Positions 53,801 to 54,732 of a stretch of DNA of 54,732 bases are shown here, one piece after another (position 1 is the first letter of the stretch; each line of letters starts with the position of its first letter). The notes under the pieces are model-generated. The model saw only the letters and a list, made by a program, of their open reading frames with translations. It searched no databases and was not told the origin of the DNA. The DNA is from Phoronis ovalis. Lineage: Eukaryota; Phoronida; Phoronidae. Made by a program: the position numbers and the translations under genes. Where the stretch lies: contig JAOXYB010102492.1 of assembly GCA_028565635.1 (NCBI GenBank), forward strand, positions 1 through 54,732, in the 5' to 3' direction.

Positions 53801-54732
53801 CTCCTCCGTAACCAAATGTCTCTCCTAATCCCCCCTCTGTGCTGATTATACCATGACCAGAGAAATTCATAGCTGTGATATAGACGCTCCCTCCACTGCC
53901 TCCACCACCATGAACACTTGTAGCAGCACCACCTAGTAAAATAATGGCAACAATATGATCTAGGTTATTCAAAGTAACATTAATTTTTTAATATTGAATT
54001 AAATGGTGGTTTCTGGAAACTTTTAATGTCCTAGAATACAGATGATAAGTTTAAATATATAAATCCCAAAAACTGTTTCGATAAATGTTATTAGTTCAAA
54101 ACTTGTATATCTTCTATATTGCATTAATTCCCTCTACATAAATTAAGCCAAGTATGGAATTGTACCATAGTAGCCTATATCATTTCTAAAAACTCAAGTG
54201 CACCCAACAGTGCACACTCTTTCAACACAAATTGCTATAATATTATAGTTAACTTAGTTATTCGGACAAGGATTTTTAAATTTAATTTAAAAATCAATTC
54301 ACCTAATATCAAATACTATATATTCTAAAACAATGTTGGCCATGCCTCATCATAATTTGCGTACTACACATTATTTACGCTATTTAACTGACATATCTGC
54401 AGGCATGCAGCTATAAGACTTTTAAAATGTCCAACACCACAATTGTTAAATAATACTGTACGAAATATTACGACTGTCTATAAATTGTTTTTAAATGTTT
54501 CAATCTTTGTTTGATTGATGATTAAACAACATCAACAAAGCAAATTACTAGTTATAAAAATGTAATTTTATATAAAATAACTAAAGCCTCAAAAAATTCA
54601 TTTTAAAACAAACTTCTATTACCTCTGCTTAGAATTTTGCCATCCAGATGCAGATTTCTACTAATGTTAAGTTTCAATACTCCTCCACCACGTCCTCCAT
54701 TTGTACCTCCACCTGCACTGCCTGAATGATGG
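3279..54732 (-). CDS. Giant modular single-pass transmembrane protein (5'-incomplete, 46 exons in window)
   Basis: I joined 46 exons by hand, transcribed right to left: 54623->54732, 52769-53932, 51277-52374, 50614-50721, 49868-50092, 49342-49432, 47818-48757, 47183-47477, 46648-46849, 45389-46257, 43983-45086, 43459-43595, 42431-42611, 41480-41799, 40576-41230, 39282-40238, 38447-38908, 37209-37499, 35903-36196, 35554-35721, 35178-35345, 34222-34398, 33671-33774, 33054-33237, 32591-32761, 31566-32207, 29960-31093, 29430-29591, 28904-29155, 28462-28596, 28075-28263, 27722-27835, 27175-27466, 26004-26121, 18129-25764, 17398-17558, 15887-17112, 15500-15597, 14887-15112, 11795-14584, 6198-11428, 5758-5859, 5179-5288, 4810-4947, 4182-4312, 3279-3615. 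All introns are GT-AG, each joint keeps the frame, and motifs run smoothly across joints. The sum is 31,699 nt, about 10,565 residues. The stop is TAA at 3279-3281. The order is Gly-rich/STAQTA repeats, EGF block, unique segment, nine vWD-LamG-C8-EGF units, TM helix, tail. It resembles the VWDE/EGF-LamG class of surface proteins but I recognise no exact orthologue. A symmetric phase-1 exon could have been missed. Confidence 0.85.
3744..4113. mobile_element. TA-flanked MITE (370 bp) with 24-bp terminal inverted repeats
   Basis: The left end CTGTATTGTCGCGCATAAGC and right end (4090-4113) are inverted copies matching at 20 of 24 positions; all four differences are transitions. TA dinucleotides flank both ends (3742-3743 and 4114-4115), as for Tc1/mariner-type insertions. 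The interior is C-rich on the plus strand with three related blocks (CGCCCATACTCGCAAC type) near 3767, 3826 and 4029. No transposase is encoded. It lies in the intron before the last exon of the giant gene. Confidence 0.78.
4375..4715. repeat. Minisatellite, about 40-bp unit
   Basis: A degenerate repeat (TAAGCTGTCTCAACTATAAT plus an AT-rich remainder) recurs about nine times. Cores lie near 4383, 4431, 4457, 4498, 4538, 4580, 4619, 4661 and 4697, so spacing is mostly 36-48 nt. It fills most of the intron between tail exons 44 and 45. Confidence 0.8.
6198..11428 (-). CDS. Exon 41: units 7-9, transmembrane helix and start of tail
   Basis: A 5,231-nt exon (phase 2 in, phase 1 out, 1,743 full codons). 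It completes the unit 7 vWD-like domain ([15 protein letters not shown], with the usual GLCG Cys replaced by Phe) and LamG-like domain ([21 protein letters not shown]). The EGF pair is at about 9940-10160. Unit 8 spans about 8015-9940 ([17 protein letters not shown]). Unit 9 spans about 6420-8014. It has vWD strands without the GLCG motif, a LamG-like domain whose IDExRIW is reduced to IDYLCLW, and a shortened C8-like region, and it lacks EGFs. A transmembrane helix and YRCWCRKKG follow. The N-terminal boundary was set at acceptor TAG (plus-strand CT at 11429-11430). Confidence 0.87.
6346..6420 (-). other. Single transmembrane helix and stop-transfer
   Basis: About 25 residues of Ile/Val/Leu ([19 protein letters not shown]) are followed by a Cys/aromatic/basic stop-transfer sequence (YRCWCRKKG). 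It sits between the last ectodomain module and an acidic, low-complexity tail. By the positive-inside rule this gives a type I topology with the tail in the cytoplasm. The Cys residues at the inner face are plausible palmitoylation sites (inference). Confidence 0.92.
11795..14584 (-). CDS. Exon 40: rest of unit 5, unit 6 and start of unit 7
   Basis: A 2,790-nt exon, phase 2 to phase 2. It completes the unit 5 C8-like region (QCKTIG...[11 protein letters not shown]...[18 protein letters not shown]) and its EGF pair ([23 protein letters not shown]). Unit 6 follows (about 12150-14130): [11 protein letters not shown] vWD strands with a Cys-poor end, a LamG-like domain with GGVIFSF, MLAIGQW and [10 protein letters not shown], and EGFs with NEGYYGDVC. 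The exon ends inside the unit 7 vWD-like domain ([11 protein letters not shown]), where an intron splits the domain. Confidence 0.85.
14887..15112 (-). CDS. Exon 39: LamG end, polybasic site and start of unit 5 C8-like region
   Basis: A 226-nt exon (phase 1 in, phase 2 out). It encodes the W-terminated end of the LamG-like domain (AEWAVSD), then [18 protein letters not shown], then the first Cys of the C8-like region ([13 protein letters not shown]). The basic cluster (codons at 14955-14969) has the R-x-K/R-R form recognised by furin-type proprotein convertases and lies in an exposed inter-domain linker. Confidence 0.8.
15500..17558 (-). CDS. Exons 36-38: unit 5 vWD-like and LamG with mucin-like insert
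   Basis: Exons are 17398-17558, 15887-17112 and 15500-15597. Exon 36 opens [15 protein letters not shown] and the first vWD strands, in place of the usual DCSxAV. Exon 37 finishes the vWD-like domain (GLCGTCDGC). A Thr/Ser-rich linker of about 78 residues follows, absent from other units, and then the LamG-like domain ([35 protein letters not shown]). Exon 38 adds the C-terminal LamG strands ([12 protein letters not shown]). This is the only unit split by several introns, so it probably preserves an older gene structure than the giant exons. Confidence 0.8.
16492..16730 (-). other. Mucin-like Thr/Ser-rich linker
   Basis: Within exon 37, about 78 residues are dominated by Thr with Ser, Pro and Glu (for example [14 protein letters not shown] and [10 protein letters not shown]). 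This is a typical substrate for O-glycosylation and gives an extended stalk. It sits between the vWD-like and LamG-like domains of unit 5 and has no counterpart in the other eight units. Confidence 0.75.
18129..25764 (-). CDS. Exon 35: 7,636-nt exon with repeat units 1-4 (vWD-LamG-C8-EGF)
   Basis: One uninterrupted open frame of 2,545 codons, starting phase 0 after acceptor CAG and ending with one base of a split Gly codon (EGWTG/PDC). It starts with an EGF pair ([14 protein letters not shown]...[11 protein letters not shown]). Four complete units of about 1,850 nt follow. Each has a vWD-like domain (strands ending in GILGHCD, GLCGTCD, ICGGC or GICGPC), a LamG/pentraxin-like domain, a C8-like helix-Cys region ([13 protein letters not shown] type) and two EGF modules (NGYWGENC...[15 protein letters not shown]...[10 protein letters not shown] type). 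LamG hallmarks are an SLLFN strand, GVLLSY, a W-strand, Mx[13 protein letters not shown] and W-x-F-x-EGYG. Approximate unit limits: 1, 23670-25560; 2, 21840-23669; 3, 20000-21839; 4, 18129-19999. Confidence 0.87.
26004..27466 (-). CDS. Exons 33-34: unique segment with GYxN / IPxG / FxPGR motifs
   Basis: Exons are 27175-27466 and 26004-26121, joined in phase 2 across a 1,053-nt intron. After a short Cys stretch ([16 protein letters not shown]), about 110 residues form a domain that occurs once in the window. It reads VQCV, then [32 protein letters not shown] and VWWYLAY. This order (GYxN, v-IPxG-N, FxPGR, VWxL) matches a small beta domain I recall from bacterial secreted proteins; it is not a standard metazoan adhesion module. 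It ends KDCDTTPTL and joins directly to the first EGF of the nine-unit block. Family resemblance is from memory; exon structure is solid. Confidence 0.68.
26292..26622. repeat. Long fold-back (inverted repeat) element
   Basis: The segment 26292-26446 and the reverse complement of 26485-26622 align nearly end to end with small gaps. Shared blocks include TATTGTTTGCAA, AAGACATT/AGGACATT, TTACTGCA and CAGTGGGAA. The arms are about 140-150 nt and the loop about 40 nt. It lies in the 1,053-nt intron between exons 33 and 34 and has no coding content. It is probably a fold-back MITE and would form a long hairpin in the pre-mRNA. Confidence 0.75.
27722..28596 (-). CDS. Exons 30-32: last EGF/laminin-like modules
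   Basis: Exons are 28462-28596, 28075-28263 and 27722-27835. Exon 30 has PDCLNHGRC and [10 protein letters not shown]. Exon 31 has [12 protein letters not shown], then [10 protein letters not shown], a [11 protein letters not shown] link and VVCRHGY. Exon 32 has [23 protein letters not shown] and ends NCED. The closely spaced CxxC pairs are more laminin-EGF-like than the preceding modules and mark the end of the EGF block. Confidence 0.78.
28904..29591 (-). CDS. Exons 28-29: EGF-like repeats
   Basis: Exons are 29430-29591 and 28904-29155, phase 1-1. Exon 28 has [30 protein letters not shown] and PDCNGI. Exon 29 has [49 protein letters not shown] and [14 protein letters not shown]. Exon 29 is flavour A+B and matches exons 17, 18 and 21 in layout. 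Confidence 0.8.
29960..31093 (-). CDS. Exon 27: long EGF-like repeat exon
   Basis: A 1,134-nt phase 1-1 exon with about nine EGF modules covering more than two super-repeats. It opens with [15 protein letters not shown]. Notable modules are [82 protein letters not shown] and [11 protein letters not shown]. It ends CDQGWWG and joins [10 protein letters not shown] of exon 28. This exon replaces what is four to six separate exons elsewhere in the block. Confidence 0.84.
31566..32761 (-). CDS. Exons 25-26: EGF-like repeats
   Basis: Exons are 32591-32761 and 31566-32207, both phase 1-1. Exon 25 has [27 protein letters not shown] and [10 protein letters not shown]. Exon 26 (214 residues) has about five modules, including [53 protein letters not shown] and [14 protein letters not shown]. 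Its last module is unusually Cys-dense ([13 protein letters not shown]). Confidence 0.8.
33054..34398 (-). CDS. Exons 22-24: EGF-like repeats
   Basis: Exons are 34222-34398, 33671-33774 and 33054-33237. Exon 22 has [25 protein letters not shown] and CDLHGVC. Exon 23 has [22 protein letters not shown]. Exon 24 has [24 protein letters not shown] and ECSKHGIC. The exon 23/24 intron is phase 0, a departure from the phase-1 rule in this block, and splits one EGF module. The end of exon 24 ([11 protein letters not shown]) joins exon 25 (DSWIGELC). The two share VGEL/IGEL, so a partial duplication at this joint is possible. Confidence 0.78.
34711..35075. repeat. Fold-back element in intron 21/22
   Basis: The left arm (about 34711-34822) and the reverse complement of the right arm (about 34970-35075) share AGAGGTGAAATCTATTGAAT / AGAGGTGATATCTATTGAAT and CAAAAGCAATTT / CAAAAACAATTT, with a gap of about 20 nt in one arm. 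The loop is about 150 nt. No open reading frame of note. Confidence 0.6.
35178..36196 (-). CDS. Exons 19-21: EGF-like repeats
   Basis: Exons are 35903-36196, 35554-35721 and 35178-35345, all phase 1-1. Exon 19 has [27 protein letters not shown] and [12 protein letters not shown]. Exon 20 has [22 protein letters not shown] and [14 protein letters not shown]. Exon 21 has [23 protein letters not shown] and CLCDPCFAG. The super-repeat register continues across the joints, which supports the small 168-nt exons. Confidence 0.8.
37209..38908 (-). CDS. Exons 17-18: EGF-like repeats
   Basis: Exon 17 is 38447-38908 and exon 18 is 37209-37499, both phase 1-1. Exon 17 holds one full super-repeat. Flavour A is DCNNRGVC...[16 protein letters not shown], flavour B is PCIHG...[17 protein letters not shown], and flavour C is [10 protein letters not shown]...[14 protein letters not shown]. 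Exon 18 repeats A and B and ends LDCSGRG. Spacing of six Cys per module and the GWxGxxC closing motif are tenascin/EGF-like. There are no Asp/Asn calcium-binding consensus residues, so these are probably not cbEGF domains. Confidence 0.82.
37828..38335. repeat. Inverted-repeat element in intron 17/18
   Basis: The ends 37828-37860 and 38304-38335 are imperfect inverted copies (shared GTTAGATGC and TTTTT-core blocks), with mostly transition differences. The interior holds further opposed copies of GTCCTACAAC-like words (near 37973, 38144 and 38190). It looks like a decayed non-autonomous DNA element of about 510 bp. Confidence 0.5.
39282..40238 (-). CDS. Exon 16: Gly-rich to EGF transition
   Basis: A phase 1-1 exon. 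Its first part is a lone Gly-rich half unit ([12 protein letters not shown]) with a Cys/His cluster ([17 protein letters not shown]) inserted just before a seven-Gly run and GRIR. After [16 protein letters not shown] the sequence becomes tandem EGF-like repeats ([36 protein letters not shown] and others), ending DCSGHGICN...CHLGWKG. Switching from the Cys-free to the Cys-rich architecture inside one exon is good evidence that both halves belong to one protein. Confidence 0.82.
40576..43595 (-). CDS. Exons 12-15: degenerate repeat unit 6
   Basis: Exons are 43459-43595, 42431-42611, 41480-41799 and 40576-41230. Gly-rich segments are clear ([46 protein letters not shown]). The region that should be the STAQTA domain has none of its signature strings. 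It still reads as alternating beta strands with a conserved tail [16 protein letters not shown]. Extra Cys residues appear ([33 protein letters not shown]), unlike units 1-5, which are almost Cys-free. This may be a capping unit before the disulfide-rich EGF block. Confidence 0.72.
42047..42223. repeat. Hairpin element in intron 13/14
   Basis: The left arm (about 42047-42112) and reverse complement of the right arm (about 42161-42223) share GATCAAA, GCTACAAGCATTT and several shorter blocks, around a loop of about 48 nt. It is a compact fold-back element of about 177 bp with no coding potential. Confidence 0.65.
42612..43458. other. Introns over 300 nt with no further features seen
   Basis: Besides this 847-nt intron, the following introns of the giant gene are longer than 300 nt and showed only AT-rich sequence with stops in all frames: 5289-5757, 5860-6197, 11429-11794, 14585-14886, 15113-15499, 17559-18128 (a 15-nt imperfect hairpin near 17708-17767), 28597-28903, 29592-29959, 31094-31565, 32208-32590, 33238-33670, 33775-34221, 36197-37208, 38909-39281, 40239-40575, 43596-43982, 45087-45388, 46258-46647, 46850-47182, 48758-49341, 49433-49867, 50093-50613, 50722-51276, 52375-52768 and 53933-54622. 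A symmetric phase-1 exon hidden in one of them cannot be excluded. Confidence 0.55.
43983..45086 (-). CDS. Exon 11: divergent Gly-rich/STAQTA repeat unit 5
   Basis: One phase 1-1 exon. The Gly-rich half is typical ([33 protein letters not shown]). The second half keeps [23 protein letters not shown] and [12 protein letters not shown]. It has lost the hallmark strings: GDRTG becomes GNKKG and STAQTA reads GQAHTAEV. It ends in GPGRG...[12 protein letters not shown]. The chemistry of the fold seems retained while the surface motifs drift. Confidence 0.78.
45389..47477 (-). CDS. Exons 8-10: Gly-rich/STAQTA repeat unit 4
   Basis: Exons are 47183-47477, 46648-46849 and 45389-46257. Exon 8 has [27 protein letters not shown] and [10 protein letters not shown]. 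Exon 9 continues with [13 protein letters not shown], which aligns with the exon 6/7 junction of unit 3. Exon 10 has [43 protein letters not shown] and [13 protein letters not shown], and then begins the Gly-rich half of unit 5 ([19 protein letters not shown]). The unit boundary therefore falls inside an exon. The exon 9 acceptor at 46849/46850 was chosen because it preserves frame and matches the unit 3 motif. Confidence 0.78.
47582..47669. repeat. Near-perfect 33-bp-arm hairpin in intron 7/8
   Basis: Positions 47582-47614 (starting TAAGGCCTGTATAATATG) and 47637-47669 are reverse complements with a single mismatch, separated by a 22-nt AT-rich loop. Total size (88 nt) and near-perfect pairing resemble either a young palindromic MITE or a microRNA-like precursor within the intron. 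On sequence alone I favour the transposon remnant. Confidence 0.75.
47818..50721 (-). CDS. Exons 4-7: Gly-rich/STAQTA repeat unit 3
   Basis: Exons are 50614-50721, 49868-50092, 49342-49432 and 47818-48757. Exons 4-6 encode the Gly-rich half ([16 protein letters not shown], then [41 protein letters not shown]). Exon 7 encodes [12 protein letters not shown] and then the STAQTA domain with [43 protein letters not shown] and [11 protein letters not shown]. Introns interrupt the Gly-rich half at positions different from those in unit 2, so introns were gained or lost after the units duplicated. Exons 6/7 join in phase 2, unlike the phase-1 majority. Confidence 0.8.
51277..52374 (-). CDS. Exon 3: Gly-rich/STAQTA repeat unit 2
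   Basis: A single phase 1-1 exon carries one complete unit. It begins [10 protein letters not shown], then [11 protein letters not shown], a [10 protein letters not shown] turn and [13 protein letters not shown], then [10 protein letters not shown]. The second half has YYEFDEVDI, a [10 protein letters not shown] strand, [35 protein letters not shown] and a closing [11 protein letters not shown]-type strand. This is the cleanest copy for defining the module (about 365 residues). Confidence 0.82.
52769..54732 (-). CDS. Exons 1-2: Gly-rich/STAQTA repeat unit 1
   Basis: Exon 1 (54623 to beyond 54732) encodes only 36 complete codons of a Gly-rich strand-turn stretch and is cut by the window edge. 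Exon 2 (52769-53932) holds the rest of the unit. It opens with [11 protein letters not shown], a second Gly-rich turn ([11 protein letters not shown]) and GAAGTVY. The unrecognised domain follows: an EFEFAE strand, GDRTG, a KQNQ turn, APVSYKID with Val in place of the usual Cys, [13 protein letters not shown], and a closing Gly/Pro-rich run. Dense N-x-S/T sequons and absence of disulfide-type Cys suggest a rigid, glycosylated beta structure. Both flanking introns are phase 1. Confidence 0.8.

Noticed and set aside
54268-54293. 25-nt AT palindrome (GATTTTTAAATT type)
   Set aside because: Perfect pairing, but made only of A/T runs in an AT-rich intron; expected by chance.

Overview
The window is animal nuclear DNA. 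It is AT-rich (roughly two thirds A+T by eye), and its coding sequence is cut by GT-AG introns of about 180-1050 nt. The proteins are metazoan-style extracellular modules (EGF, LamG/pentraxin-like, vWD-like). Short MITE-like and fold-back repeats sit in the introns. A marine invertebrate is likely, but I cannot fix the phylum from sequence alone.

Layout. (1) 130-807, plus strand: the 3' exon of a GNAT-family N-acetyltransferase, with an apparent frameshift near 490-510. (2) 808-3278: about 2.5 kb of intergenic and UTR sequence between two convergent genes. (3) 3279-54732, minus strand: one enormous gene that continues past the right edge of the window. I could join 46 exons by hand. Every junction has GT-AG consensus and matching codon phase, giving an uninterrupted frame of about 10,565 codons plus a stop. 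The 5' end (signal peptide, promoter) lies outside the window.

The giant protein reads N to C as follows. (a) At least six copies of a large repeat made of Gly-rich GGGSGGS/GGRI stretches plus a beta-rich domain I do not recognise, with signatures GDRTG, APCSY and STAQTAxxENG (exons 1-16, 54732 to about 39900). (b) A block of about 1,750 residues of EGF/tenascin-like repeats arranged as a higher-order three-flavour repeat, mostly on phase 1-1 exons (exons 16-32, about 39900 to 27722). (c) A unique segment of about 137 residues (exons 33-34) resembling a GYxN / IPxG / FxPGR domain that I associate mainly with bacterial secreted proteins. (d) Nine tandem units of about 620 residues, each vWD-like + LamG-like + C8-like Cys-rich + EGF pair, carried on a few giant exons, including one of 7,636 nt (25764 to 6420). 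(e) One transmembrane helix (about 6346-6420) and a cytoplasmic tail of about 320 residues encoded by small exons, three of which are tandem duplicates carrying a GSHIG motif (exons 41-46, 6345 to 3279).

The protein therefore looks like a very large single-pass cell-surface or cuticle/matrix adhesion molecule with a repetitive, O- and N-glycosylatable ectodomain and a short signalling or anchoring tail. That role is inferred from architecture only. The introns hold several hairpin-type elements, one TA-flanked MITE and a minisatellite of about 40 bp. No tRNA, rRNA, CRISPR or prokaryotic feature was seen.
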